Shown here one piece after another: positions 44,095 through 52,296 of a stretch of DNA of 64,000 nt. Each line of letters begins with the position of its first letter. The stretch's first letter is position 1. The notes below the pieces were generated by a model. The model searched no databases, was not told the DNA's origin, and saw nothing but the letters and a program-made list of their open reading frames with translations. The position numbers and the translations under genes are program-made. The stretch covers positions 1,547,501-1,611,500 of the forward strand of contig NZ_CP155559.1 of assembly GCF_022095615.2 (NCBI RefSeq), in the 5' to 3' direction. This stretch comes from Bacillus thuringiensis. Its GTDB lineage: Bacteria > Bacillota > Bacilli > Bacillales > Bacillaceae_G.

Positions 44095-44201
44095 TTTGAA
44101 AATATAAAAATGTATCTTTGGATAATTTTAGTAATATTTCGTGGTAACGCAAACTTTTTCGGTGAAAATACATCCGAAATACCATATAATATAATTAAAT
44201 G

Positions 44202-44231
44202 TAATTAATATGCAATTATACATATTAATTA
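44202..44231. promoter_or_regulatory. Inverted repeat upstream of the mogR promoter
   Basis: TAATTAATATG-N8-CATATTAATTA has perfect 11-bp arms. It is centred about 70 bp upstream of the -35 of mogR. It could be an operator. Confidence 0.5.
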
Positions 44232-44283
44232 AAAAATCTTTTTTTATTTCTATACTTTCTATATATTTTTGTATGTTTATTAT

Positions 44284-44311
44284 TTGACAGACAATTTTGA
44301 AATGTTATAAT
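44284..44311 (+). promoter_or_regulatory. SigA-type promoter of mogR
   Basis: TTGACA (44284-44289), a 16-bp spacer and TATAAT (44306-44311). Both boxes are perfect consensus, so mogR should be expressed strongly unless repressed. Confidence 0.8.
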
Positions 44312-44396
44312 ATGGATATGTAAAAATTGCTATTTTCTGAGAAGACATGGGAGTCAGATGAGAATTGTGAAAGGATGAGGGGGAGTGACACAGATT

Positions 44397-45344
44397 ATGT
44401 ATCACCACACAGCAATCAATGTATTAAGTCTTTTACAAAACATGTCAAATAATAAAATGAACGATGTGCAACTAGAAGAGGAATTAAAAAAAATAGAGAA
44501 ACAATTCCAAGTAGAGTATGAAGAACTAGTTGATTTACATAATAGAATGGTATTATTTCAAATAGATATAGAAAAACATGGTGGGATGCGGGCGTATGAA
44601 AAATCTACAATTACATGGCTGAAGTCTGAGTTAGAGTTACTGTATGAAGTGTATCAATTTTCCCAACGTCACGGTTTAAACATTATTAATATTTCAAAAT
44701 ACGTCAGTAAAAAAGAACTAAATCTTTTTCCAAAAACAGCAAGCCAATTGCAAAATACGTATTACAAATTAAAAAAATGTGAAATACTGTTTGAAAATAT
44801 TGAAAAACAAAAACCAGGACGAAAGCGAAAATATACGCCTGTAAAAGAACCAATTGTTGAAATAAAAAAAGAAAACAAGAAAGAATTAAGAAAAGAAGTT
44901 CAAAATATAGAGAATGAAAAAAGTCTTGTAACAGTTATATCTGGTATTGTTGATAATTTTGAAACGATTAGCCAGTGTAGTGAAAGAAAAGAGCATGAAC
45001 TACATCAATTCATGGAAGGAATCTATAAGCTTTCTAGCATGGCCGCAGAGCGTTCAAAAGATGAAAAGAATACTCGTGGTCTCGAAGACGAATTACATGT
45101 ATTACGGGCTGAAAATGAAAGGCTAAAACGAGAAAAGGAAGAGCTTGTTCATGATATAAAAGAAATGACGCATCATTTAATTCATTTCATTACGAGCTCT
45201 GATATTAATCAAATTCGCACATTGCCTTTCTTCGTAAAAGAATGTAAACAAGATTTGCATAAATTAGGGTTATATAACGCACAAGACGGTAAAATGAAAA
45301 TTATGGTTGATCGTAGTGGACAGGTTATGACTGTAACACAGTAA
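44397..45344 (+). CDS. mogR: Motility gene repressor MogR
   Basis: A 315-residue DNA-binding repressor. The N-terminal helical DNA-binding part (about 1-150) is followed by a basic hook, KQKPGRKRKYTPVKEP. A coiled-coil oligomerisation region (about 195-260) and a conserved C-terminus follow. MogR is known in Listeria and the B. cereus group to repress flagellar promoters at AT-rich TTTT-N5-AAAA sites. The start could also be the GTG at 44385; the ATG at 44397 has GAGGGGGAG about 11 bases upstream. It lies between cheV and the flagellins. Confidence 0.88.
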   Translation: MYHHTAINVLSLLQNMSNNKMNDVQLEEELKKIEKQFQVEYEELVDLHNRMVLFQIDIEKHGGMRAYEKSTITWLKSELELLYEVYQFSQRHGLNIINISKYVSKKELNLFPKTASQLQNTYYKLKKCEILFENIEKQKPGRKRKYTPVKEPIVEIKKENKKELRKEVQNIENEKSLVTVISGIVDNFETISQCSERKEHELHQFMEGIYKLSSMAAERSKDEKNTRGLEDELHVLRAENERLKREKEELVHDIKEMTHHLIHFITSSDINQIRTLPFFVKECKQDLHKLGLYNAQDGKMKIMVDRSGQVMTVTQ

Positions 45345-45356
45345 TGAAATTTGGGT

Positions 45357-45407
45357 ACAAAATAAAAGGGAGGTACATAGCTTATATGTATTTCCCTTTT
45401 ATTTTGT
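45357..45407 (+). terminator. Long terminator hairpin of mogR
   Basis: ACAAAATAAAAGGGA and TCCCTTTTATTTTGT are perfect arms, extended inward by TACATA/TATGTA. The structure is symmetrical, so it can work on both strands. Confidence 0.85.
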
Positions 45408-45439
45408 ATGGAATCGTTCCAAAAAAGGAAGATGAATGT

Positions 45440-45556
45440 TTACGATTGTAGTAATTTAGAAACCATTTGCGGTATTTGATTCGCCTGTGGAACCATACTG
45501 AGCGCAACTTCAGTTAACAATTTAAACTTTAAAAAATCACTCGTAACAATACGCAT
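45440..45556 (-). pseudogene. Flagellin C-terminal remnant
   Basis: A 38-codon minus-strand frame reads MRIVTSDFLKFKLLTEVALSMVPQANQIPQMVSKLLQS (quoted in two parts here: it begins MRIVTSDFLKFKLLTEVA and ends in the flagellin terminus). It aligns with the last 30 residues of the intact flagellins (TKFKILNEAGISMLSQANQTPQMVSKLLQ). Everything else is lost, and the few N-terminal residues (MRI) resemble the flagellin start. The 200 bp between it and the next terminator hold no other gene. Confidence 0.8.
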
Positions 45557-45757
45557 AATAGACACTCTTGATAGATTCATAAAATCGGTGTTTTAAAGCT
45601 AATAAACGGCTATGGAATGATAAAAGGGTTTGTACTCACTTTATCTTTTTGTTTTCATATACGGAACGAGGGGAAAATAAGCCCTGACAGATTCTAAGTA
45701 TGGTTAGAGCCTCTCTTTAAACTAAAAAGAAAGTTTTTTATCTGTTTATATAGAAAA

Positions 45758-45789
45758 AATAAACCTCTCCGCAAGCAGAGAGGTTTATT
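45758..45789 (-). terminator. Terminator of the flagellin cluster
   Basis: A perfect 12-bp stem (AATAAACCTCTC / GAGAGGTTTATT), followed on the minus strand by TTTTTTCTATA. Confidence 0.9.
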
Positions 45790-45810
45790 CATGAAAATAA
45801 TTCAAATGGC

Positions 45811-46626
45811 TTATTGTAATAATTTAGAAACCATTTGAGGAGTTTGGTTAGCTTGAGAAAGCATGCTGATACCAGCTTCGTTCAAGATTTTGAACTTAGT
45901 CATTTCAGACATTTCTTTTGCCATATCAGCATCTTCGATTTGAGAAGCAGCAGCAGCCATATTAGTAGCTTGGCTAGTTACGTTGTTTAAGTTATGATCT
46001 AAACGGTTTAATTGAGAACCGAAAGTTGCTCTAGCGTCAGTAACAGCTTGGATAGCTGTGTCAAGAGCTATTATTTCATCTTTTGCAGTAGTTACATCTG
46101 TTAAAGTACCCAACTTATCACTTGTAATATCCTTTGTATTGATAGCTGTGATATCAAGTGTATCATTTGCAGCATCAGAAAGTTGAATTTTAATATCTTT
46201 ACCGCCACCGGCTGTGTCTAGGAATGCATTGCCGTTAAAGTTTGTTTTTCCAGCGATATGACCAATTTCACCTTTTAATTGCTCATACTCTTTGTTTAAA
46301 GAAGCTGTATCTTTTGTGTTATTTGTACCACTAGCAGCTTGCGTAGCCAGATCACGCATACGAAGTAAGATGTTAGAAATTGAGCCTAAAGCAGCGTCAC
46401 CAGTACGTAAAGCAGACATAGCGTCTTGTGTGTTACGTGCTCCAACGTTTAATCCGCCTTCTTTTGCACGCATACGAGTAGCGATAGCTAAGCCAGCCGC
46501 ATCGTCAGCGGCACTGTTAATAGATTTACCGCTAGATAAACGATTCATCGCAGTATTCATTTTGTCTTGGTTTTGGCGCATGTACTCTTGTGTACGCATG
46601 CTGTTAATGTTTGTATTAATTCTCAT
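45811..46626 (-). CDS. Flagellin (copy A, distal)
   Basis: A 271-residue filament subunit. It has the canonical N-terminal D0/D1 region (MRINTNINSMRTQEYMRQNQ onward, with RLSSGKSINSAADDAAGLAIA) and the C-terminal D1/D0 region (LNRLDHNLNNVTSQATNM to PQMVSKLLQ). The short middle (about residues 125-195) is variable. The start at 46626 follows GGGGGTT; the ATG at 46641 overlaps that site. It is the last of three copies and ends at a strong terminator. Confidence 0.95.
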   Translation of the reverse strand: MRINTNINSMRTQEYMRQNQDKMNTAMNRLSSGKSINSAADDAAGLAIATRMRAKEGGLNVGARNTQDAMSALRTGDAALGSISNILLRMRDLATQAASGTNNTKDTASLNKEYEQLKGEIGHIAGKTNFNGNAFLDTAGGGKDIKIQLSDAANDTLDITAINTKDITSDKLGTLTDVTTAKDEIIALDTAIQAVTDARATFGSQLNRLDHNLNNVTSQATNMAAAASQIEDADMAKEMSEMTKFKILNEAGISMLSQANQTPQMVSKLLQ

Positions 46627-46666
46627 GTAAAGAACCCCCATTTTTTTATCTTGGACTTTTAGTTAT

Positions 46667-46700
46667 CTATAAATCTCTTTGATTACAAAGAGATTTATAG
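46667..46700 (-). other. 15-bp hairpin in the flagellin B-A spacer
   Basis: CTATAAATCTCTTTG / CAAAGAGATTTATAG with a 4-base loop, and no T-run after it on the minus strand. An identical copy lies at 47607-47640. It is probably an mRNA-processing or stability element rather than a terminator. Confidence 0.75.
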
Positions 46701-46711
46701 GATCAAATGGA

Positions 46712-47566
46712 TTATTGTAATAATTTAGAAACCATTTGAGGTGTTTGGTTTGCTTGAGAAAGCATGCTGATACCAGCTTCGTTCAAGATTTTGAATTTAG
46801 TCATTTCAGACATTTCTTTTGCCATATCAGCATCTTCGATTTGAGAAGCAGCAGCAGCCATGTTAGTAGCTTGGCTAGTTACGTTGTTTAAGTTATGGTC
46901 TAAACGGTTTAATTGAGAACCGAAAGTTGCTCTAGCGTCAGCAATTGCTTGGATGGCTGTGTCAATTTTACCCATTTCAGTTGTTGCTGCAGTTACAGCA
47001 GCTGCTGAATCAGCACCTGTTAATTTTCCAACAGCAGCACCAAGTAGTGTATCAACCTTTGCATCAATAGCTGTAATAACAAGAGTATCACTTGCAGCAT
47101 CAGAAAGTTGGATAGTCACATCTGAGCCCTTCTTAGTAGCATCAGCATCAGCAGAGTTTAAAAATGCATTACCGTTAAAGTTAGTTTTTTCAGCAATATG
47201 GTTAATTTCTTTTGCTAATTGTTGGTACTCTTCGTCTAGAGAAGCTGAATCTTTAACATTATTTGTACCACTAGCAGCTTGCGTAGCAAGATCACGCATA
47301 CGAAGTAAGATGTTAGAAATTGAGCCTAAAGCAGCGTCACCAGTACGTAAAGCAGACATAGCGTCTTGCGTGTTACGTGCTCCAACGTTTAATCCGCCTT
47401 CTTTTGCACGCATACGAGTAGCGATAGCTAGGCCAGCCGCATCGTCAGCGGCACTGTTAATAGATTTACCGCTAGATAAACGATTCATCGCAGTATTCAT
47501 TTTGTCTTGGTTTTGGCGCATGTACTCTTGTGTACGCATGCTGTTAATGTTTGTATTAATTCTCAT
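46712..47566 (-). CDS. Flagellin (copy B, middle)
   Basis: A 284-residue flagellin with nearly identical ends to copies A and C and the longest variable middle (Ala/Asp/Thr-rich, about 125-210). The unit repeats with a 940-bp period against copy A, and the downstream spacer is identical to the C-B spacer. This points to recent duplication or gene conversion. Start as for the other copies, after GGGGGTT. Confidence 0.95.
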   Translation of the reverse strand: MRINTNINSMRTQEYMRQNQDKMNTAMNRLSSGKSINSAADDAAGLAIATRMRAKEGGLNVGARNTQDAMSALRTGDAALGSISNILLRMRDLATQAASGTNNVKDSASLDEEYQQLAKEINHIAEKTNFNGNAFLNSADADATKKGSDVTIQLSDAASDTLVITAIDAKVDTLLGAAVGKLTGADSAAAVTAATTEMGKIDTAIQAIADARATFGSQLNRLDHNLNNVTSQATNMAAAASQIEDADMAKEMSEMTKFKILNEAGISMLSQANQTPQMVSKLLQ

Positions 47567-47606
47567 GTAAAGAACCCCCATTTTTTTATCTTGGACTTTT
47601 AGTTAT

Positions 47607-47640
47607 CTATAAATCTCTTTGATTACAAAGAGATTTATAG
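47607..47640 (-). other. 15-bp hairpin in the flagellin C-B spacer
   Basis: The same sequence as the hairpin at 46667-46700, inside a spacer of 70 bp that is identical in both places. Confidence 0.75.
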
Positions 47641-47651
47641 GATCAAATGGA

Positions 47652-48476
47652 TTATTGTAATAATTTAGAAACCATTTGAGGTGTTTGGTTTGCTTGAGAA
47701 AGCATGCTGATACCAGCTTCGTTCAAGATTTTGAATTTAGTCATTTCAGACATTTCTTTTGCCATATCAGCATCTTCGATTTGAGAAGCAGCAGCAGCCA
47801 TATTAGTAGCTTGGCTCGTTACGTTGTTTAAGTTATGATCTAAACGGTTTAATTGAGAACCGAAAGTTGCTCTTGCATCAGCAACAGCTTGGATAGCAGT
47901 ATCAATTTTACCCATTTCAGTTGTTGCGCCAGCTACGTCTGCTAAAGTCCCCAAAGTTCCACTTGTAAGTGCCTTTGTATCGATAGCTGTAATAACAAGA
48001 GTATCACTTGCAGCATCAGAAAGTTGAATCGTAATGTCTGTACCTGGATTAGTAGCAGCAGATTTGTCTAGGAATGCATTGCCGTTAAAGTTTGTTTTTC
48101 CAGCGATATGGTCAATTTCTCCTTTTAATTGCTCATACTCTTTGCTTAAAGATGCAGTATCTTTTGCGTTATTCGTACCGCTAGCAGCTTGCGTAGCAAG
48201 ATCACGCATACGAAGTAAGATGTTAGAAATTGAACCTAAAGCAGCATCACCAGTACGTAAAGCAGACATAGCGTCTTGCGTGTTACGTGCTCCAACGTTT
48301 AATCCGCCTTCTTTTGCACGCATACGAGTAGCGATAGCTAAGCCAGCCGCATCGTCTGCCGCACTGTTAATAGATTTACCGCTAGATAAACGATTCATCG
48401 CAGTATTCATTTTGTCTTGGTTTTGGCGCATGTACTCTTGCGTACGCATGCTATTAATATTTGTATTAATTCTCAT
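47652..48476 (-). CDS. Flagellin (copy C, promoter-proximal)
   Basis: A 274-residue flagellin, the first of the tandem cluster and the only one with a consensus promoter directly upstream. Ends match the other copies; the middle differs. The start at 48476 is used. With the four-base difference just before the start (CTTATC instead of CTTTAC), its ribosome site may differ slightly in strength from that of A and B. Confidence 0.95.
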   Translation of the reverse strand: MRINTNINSMRTQEYMRQNQDKMNTAMNRLSSGKSINSAADDAAGLAIATRMRAKEGGLNVGARNTQDAMSALRTGDAALGSISNILLRMRDLATQAASGTNNAKDTASLSKEYEQLKGEIDHIAGKTNFNGNAFLDKSAATNPGTDITIQLSDAASDTLVITAIDTKALTSGTLGTLADVAGATTEMGKIDTAIQAVADARATFGSQLNRLDHNLNNVTSQATNMAAAASQIEDADMAKEMSEMTKFKILNEAGISMLSQANQTPQMVSKLLQ

Positions 48477-48552
48477 GATAAGAACCCCCATTTTTTTATA
48501 TTGATTTTTCTGTTAATTGATAAACGTAAATATGCAAAAAAATCAATTTCGA

Positions 48553-48600
48553 GATTAATTGTAATCCTTGGTATATATCGTGTCAACGATTAATTGTAAT
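48553..48600 (-). promoter_or_regulatory. SigA-type promoter of the flagellin cluster with two direct repeats
   Basis: On the minus strand TTGACA (48586-48581), a 17-bp spacer and TACAAT (48563-48558). A 13-bp repeat, ATTACAATTAATC, occurs at 48565-48553 covering the -10 and again at 48600-48588 just upstream of the -35, 35 bp apart. The 5' leader would be about 75 bases. Confidence 0.8.
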
Positions 48601-48731
48601 TATTGAATATAAAAAAATGATAATTTTCTATTTGTTCATTTTTTTATTACAATATTATCAAAAGGATTATTGCAAACTTTAAAAAAAAACTCTAATATTA
48701 GATTATCTTTGTTTACCGAAAAGGTGATATT

Positions 48732-49517
48732 ATGGTAGTTGGAAATATAGTAAAAGAAGTGCTTGCATATAAGAAAGGACAAATTCAGCAAAAGCTAAGC
48801 AGTCCACAAGCATTCGTTAGTAGTCGTTTTCAAGAGAAGTTGCAGAGTGAACCTGTGAAGGAGACGAAGGGTACTACGCAGCCGGCAAACATAGAAGATA
48901 TGAGTCAGCCGGTACAATCTACGAAAATAGAAACGGTTGTTAATAAGCCGGAACAATCTATTAATAAAGTAGAGGAAGCGAGTAAGCCTGAAGAAAAAGC
49001 TGAAACGAAGAAAGTAGATGAAGTGCAAGTCGCGCAAAAAGAGTTTGAACGACGTTTCCCAGAAACGAAAAATGAGGCTGCTGATACGTGGGGATTAACG
49101 AAGAAGTATAATATTCAAAAAATACGTTCTTCCAATGAAGGGAAGTATGAGGACATTATTGATCGCGCTAGCCGTACATATGGAATTCCGAAAACGTTAA
49201 TTCAAAAAATGATTGAAGTAGAATCTGATTTTAATCCGAAAACGGTGTCACATGCAGGTGCGATGGGGCTTATGCAGCTTATGCCAGCGAATGTGAAAGA
49301 GATGGGTATAAAAAATCCATTTTCACCAGCTGAAAGTATTGAAGGCGGCGTGAAAGAGTTAAGCGGTTATTTAAAGAAAAATAATGGCGACTTAGTATTG
49401 GCGCTCGCTTCTTATAATGCGGGTCCTGGTAATGTGAGAAAGTACGGAGGCGTACCGCCATTTAAAGAAACGCAAGGATATATTAAAAAAATATTAAATA
49501 TCGACGTTTCAAAATAA
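48732..49517 (+). CDS. Lytic transglycosylase with SLT domain
   Basis: A 261-residue protein. The first 130 residues are charged and low-complexity with no evident signal peptide. The C-terminal SLT domain (about 140-255) has catalytic E164 in MIEVESDFNP, then GAMGLMQLMPANV and LASYNAGPGNV. It should cut peptidoglycan to let the rod pass. Without a signal it may be exported by the flagellar apparatus itself, like FlgJ. AAAAGGTG precedes the ATG. Confidence 0.85.
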   Translation: MVVGNIVKEVLAYKKGQIQQKLSSPQAFVSSRFQEKLQSEPVKETKGTTQPANIEDMSQPVQSTKIETVVNKPEQSINKVEEASKPEEKAETKKVDEVQVAQKEFERRFPETKNEAADTWGLTKKYNIQKIRSSNEGKYEDIIDRASRTYGIPKTLIQKMIEVESDFNPKTVSHAGAMGLMQLMPANVKEMGIKNPFSPAESIEGGVKELSGYLKKNNGDLVLALASYNAGPGNVRKYGGVPPFKETQGYIKKILNIDVSK

Positions 49518-49579
49518 GAAATTTCATATATAGAGAGAACATGAAATTTTCGTGAACATGATATGGGAGTTGACTAGAT

Positions 49580-49804
49580 TTGAAATTACAAGATGATATT
49601 CCGTTAACAATTTATTTTGAAATCGGAAATACGAAAAAGAAAATTGAAGATCTGCTTCATATTACGAAAGGTACATTGTATCGTCTGGAAAATTCAACGA
49701 AAAATACGGTGCGTCTTATGCTTGAGAATGAAGAGATTGGAACCGGAAAGATTTTGACGAAAAACGGGAAGATGTACGTTGAAATCGTTGAATTGAAAAG
49801 GTAG
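49580..49804 (+). CDS. Short FliN/SpoA-domain protein
   Basis: A 74-residue protein that is nearly all SpoA domain (IPLTIYFEIGNTKKKIEDLLHITKGTLYRL). Start TTG with GGGAGTTG upstream. It is one of four SpoA-bearing genes in the window, counting fliM, the 119-residue fliN and fliY. It may build the C-ring or assist export, as short SpoA products do in type III systems. Confidence 0.8.
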   Translation: MKLQDDIPLTIYFEIGNTKKKIEDLLHITKGTLYRLENSTKNTVRLMLENEEIGTGKILTKNGKMYVEIVELKR

Positions 49805-49818
49805 GGAAGGGGATTGTC

Positions 49819-50805
49819 ATGAGTGGCGAAAAATTAAGCCAAGAGCAAATTGATGCCCTGCTGAAGGCGGTAAATGAAGGCGAGGAAATGCCAGCTTTCG
49901 CACAAGAAGCAGGGAAGCAAGAGAAATTTCAGGAGTATGATTTTAATAGACCAGAGAAGTTCGGTGTTGAGCATTTACGTAGTTTGCAAGCGATTGCTTC
50001 TACGTTTGGAAAACAGACGTCACAGACGTTGGCAGCGCGTATGCGTATTCCGATTGAGCTAGAGCCTTCAACAGTTGAGCAAGTTCCATTTACGAGTGAG
50101 TATGTGGAGAAAATGCCGAAAGATTATTATTTATATTGCGTAATTGACCTCGGTTTACCAGAGCTTGGAGAAATTGTTATTGAGATTGATTTAGCATTTG
50201 TTATTTATATTCATGAATGTTGGCTTGGCGGGGATAGTAAACGCAACTTTACGATGCGCAGACCGCTAACGGCGTTTGAGTTTTTAACGCTCGATAATAT
50301 ATTCATGCTTCTTTGTAAAAATTTAGAGCAATCATTTGAAAGTGTTGTTGCGATTGAACCGAAGTTTGTAACGACGGAAACAGATCCGAATGCATTAAAG
50401 ATTACGACAGCGAGCGATATAATTTCGTTACTTAACGTAAATATGAAAACAGATTTTTGGAATACGACGGTGCGTATCGGTATTCCGTTCTTATCTGTTG
50501 AAGAAATTATGGATAAGTTAACGTCTGAAAATATTGTCGAACATTCTTCGGATAAGCGTAAAAAGTATACGTCTGAAGTGGAAGTAAAAGTAAATCAAGT
50601 GTTTAAACCTGTTCACGTTGCAATTGGCGAGCAGAAGATGACAATGGGTGAGATTGAACAAATTGAAGAAGGCGATATTATTCCGCTCCATACGAAAGTT
50701 TCGGATGAATTACTTGGTTATGTTGATGGAAAGCATAAATTTAATTGTTTTATTGGGAAAGATGGAACGCGTAAGGCGCTCTTATTTAAAAGTTTTGTAG
50801 AGTAG
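49819..50805 (+). CDS. fliM: Motor switch protein FliM
   Basis: A 328-residue protein. The N-terminal CheY-binding peptide is LSQEQIDALLKAV, the CheC-like middle domain spans about 45-230, and the C-terminal SpoA domain about 250-325. It connects FliG to FliN and receives CheY-P. AGGGAAGGGG precedes the ATG. Confidence 0.95.
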   Translation: MSGEKLSQEQIDALLKAVNEGEEMPAFAQEAGKQEKFQEYDFNRPEKFGVEHLRSLQAIASTFGKQTSQTLAARMRIPIELEPSTVEQVPFTSEYVEKMPKDYYLYCVIDLGLPELGEIVIEIDLAFVIYIHECWLGGDSKRNFTMRRPLTAFEFLTLDNIFMLLCKNLEQSFESVVAIEPKFVTTETDPNALKITTASDIISLLNVNMKTDFWNTTVRIGIPFLSVEEIMDKLTSENIVEHSSDKRKKYTSEVEVKVNQVFKPVHVAIGEQKMTMGEIEQIEEGDIIPLHTKVSDELLGYVDGKHKFNCFIGKDGTRKALLFKSFVE

Positions 50806-50815
50806 GAGGATCCAT

Positions 50816-51175
50816 ATGAAGCATGAAGTATCTCCTGTGTCATTAATGGGATTAGAAGATTTTGCAGGGAAGCGAAATGAAGCAGGTAAAGCACATATTG
50901 ATACTGTTTCAGACATTTCGATTGAACTTGGTGTAAAGCTTGGGAAGTCATCTATTACGCTCGGTGATGTGAAACAGTTAAAAGTGGGCGATGTTCTTGA
51001 AGTAGAGAAAAACCTAGGACATAAAGTAGATGTGTATTTAAGTAATATGAAAGTCGGCATCGGTGAAGCGATCGTAATGGACGAGAAGTTCGGTATTATC
51101 ATTTCTGAAATTGAAGCCGATAAGAAGCAAGCTGCGCTTATGAAAGCGCAAAGTCAAATGCAAGATAAAGAGTAG
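50816..51175 (+). CDS. fliN: Motor switch protein FliN
   Basis: A 119-residue protein with a C-terminal SpoA domain (ISIELGVKLGKSSITLGDVKQLKVGDVLEV). It forms the lower C-ring with FliM and FliY. GTAGGAGGA precedes the ATG, 10 bp after fliM. Confidence 0.9.
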   Translation: MKHEVSPVSLMGLEDFAGKRNEAGKAHIDTVSDISIELGVKLGKSSITLGDVKQLKVGDVLEVEKNLGHKVDVYLSNMKVGIGEAIVMDEKFGIIISEIEADKKQAALMKAQSQMQDKE

Positions 51176-51187
51176 AGGAGGAGTCAT

Positions 51188-51508
51188 ATGTCGTATATGA
51201 CGACCTTATTTCAAGTCGTTTTACTGTTTGGTGCGCTCGGCTACGGTGCATATTATATGACGAAAAAGACGCGCAAGCAGCAGTTTTTTAAACAAGGTGA
51301 AAATGGCCATATTCAAGTGAAAGACGGCGTGTATTTAAATCATCAAACGAGTGCCTTTTTATTTGAAGTAGACGGCAAGCAAGTGTTCACTGTTATTAGT
51401 AATAACGGTGTACAATCTGTGCAATTAACAGGAACAGGAAATCAGTTTCAACAAGCGCTAGAAGACGCGGTGAAGAGTGAAACGAAAAAAGTAGAGGATC
51501 CATCATGA
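51188..51508 (+). CDS. fliO: FliO-like export-gate protein
   Basis: A 106-residue protein with one N-terminal segment (residues 7-24), then a short beta-rich cytoplasmic domain (GHIQVKDGVYLNHQTSAFLFEVDGKQVFTV) as in FliO/FliZ. FliO helps FliP assemble. It sits before fliP and overlaps it by four bases. Similarity is modest, so the call depends partly on position. Confidence 0.78.
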   Translation: MSYMTTLFQVVLLFGALGYGAYYMTKKTRKQQFFKQGENGHIQVKDGVYLNHQTSAFLFEVDGKQVFTVISNNGVQSVQLTGTGNQFQQALEDAVKSETKKVEDPS

Positions 51509-52263
51509 GAATAAAGAAACAGTTATCATTATTAGCCGTTATTTTCGTATTTTCTATCGTTTTTTCAATTATTTTTGTAAATCCAGCGTATGCGGCCCCG
51601 AACGGTTTTATTAATTTCGAAAATGGGAAAGAGTTTACGAGTAATTCAAGTGTACAATTATTTGCGCTCGTTACCCTTTTATCATTATCTTCTTCTATCG
51701 TTCTATTATTTACACATTTTACTTATTTTATGATCGTTCTTGGGATTACACGTCAAGGACTTGGGGTAATGAATTTACCACCGAACCAAGTACTTGTTGG
51801 ACTTGCATTATTTTTATCACTCTTTACGATGCAGCCTGTACTTGGGCAGCTAAAGAGCGATGTGTGGGATCCGATGACGAAAGAGAAAATAACTGTAAGT
51901 CAAGCTGCTGAGACGACAGCTCCGATTATGAAAGAGTATATGTCAAAGCATACGTATAAGCATGATTTAAAGATGATGCTGAAAGTGCGCGGAGAAGAAT
52001 TGCCGAAAGATTTGAAAGATCTTTCCTTATTTACGCTTGTGCCATCCTTTACGTTAACGCAAATCCAAAAAGGATTGTTGACGGGGATGTTCATTTATTT
52101 AGCGTTTGTATTTATAGATTTGATTATTAGTACACTGTTAATGTACCTCGGGATGATGATGGTACCGCCGATGATTTTAAGTTTACCGTTTAAAATACTT
52201 GTTTTCGTATATTTAGGTGGATATACAAAAATCGTCGACATTATGTTTAAAACAGTCGCCTGA
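51505..52263 (+). CDS. fliP: Export gate protein FliP
   Basis: A 252-residue protein. It has a cleavable signal peptide (about residues 1-29, ending YAA), the FliP signature region (LGITRQGLGVMNLPPNQVLVGLALFLSLF), and three or four segments. It is the core of the export pore with FliQ and FliR. Translation is coupled to fliO through ATGA. Confidence 0.95.
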   Translation: MRIKKQLSLLAVIFVFSIVFSIIFVNPAYAAPNGFINFENGKEFTSNSSVQLFALVTLLSLSSSIVLLFTHFTYFMIVLGITRQGLGVMNLPPNQVLVGLALFLSLFTMQPVLGQLKSDVWDPMTKEKITVSQAAETTAPIMKEYMSKHTYKHDLKMMLKVRGEELPKDLKDLSLFTLVPSFTLTQIQKGLLTGMFIYLAFVFIDLIISTLLMYLGMMMVPPMILSLPFKILVFVYLGGYTKIVDIMFKTVA

Positions 52264-52296
52264 AGCGTTTGATGCTATGTGATAGGAGTCATATAA

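Noticed and set aside
46953..47570. Long plus-strand open frame opposite flagellin B (also opposite A and C)
   Set aside because: It is a mirror of the strongly biased flagellin codons, has no ribosome site and recurs in each copy only because the gene does.
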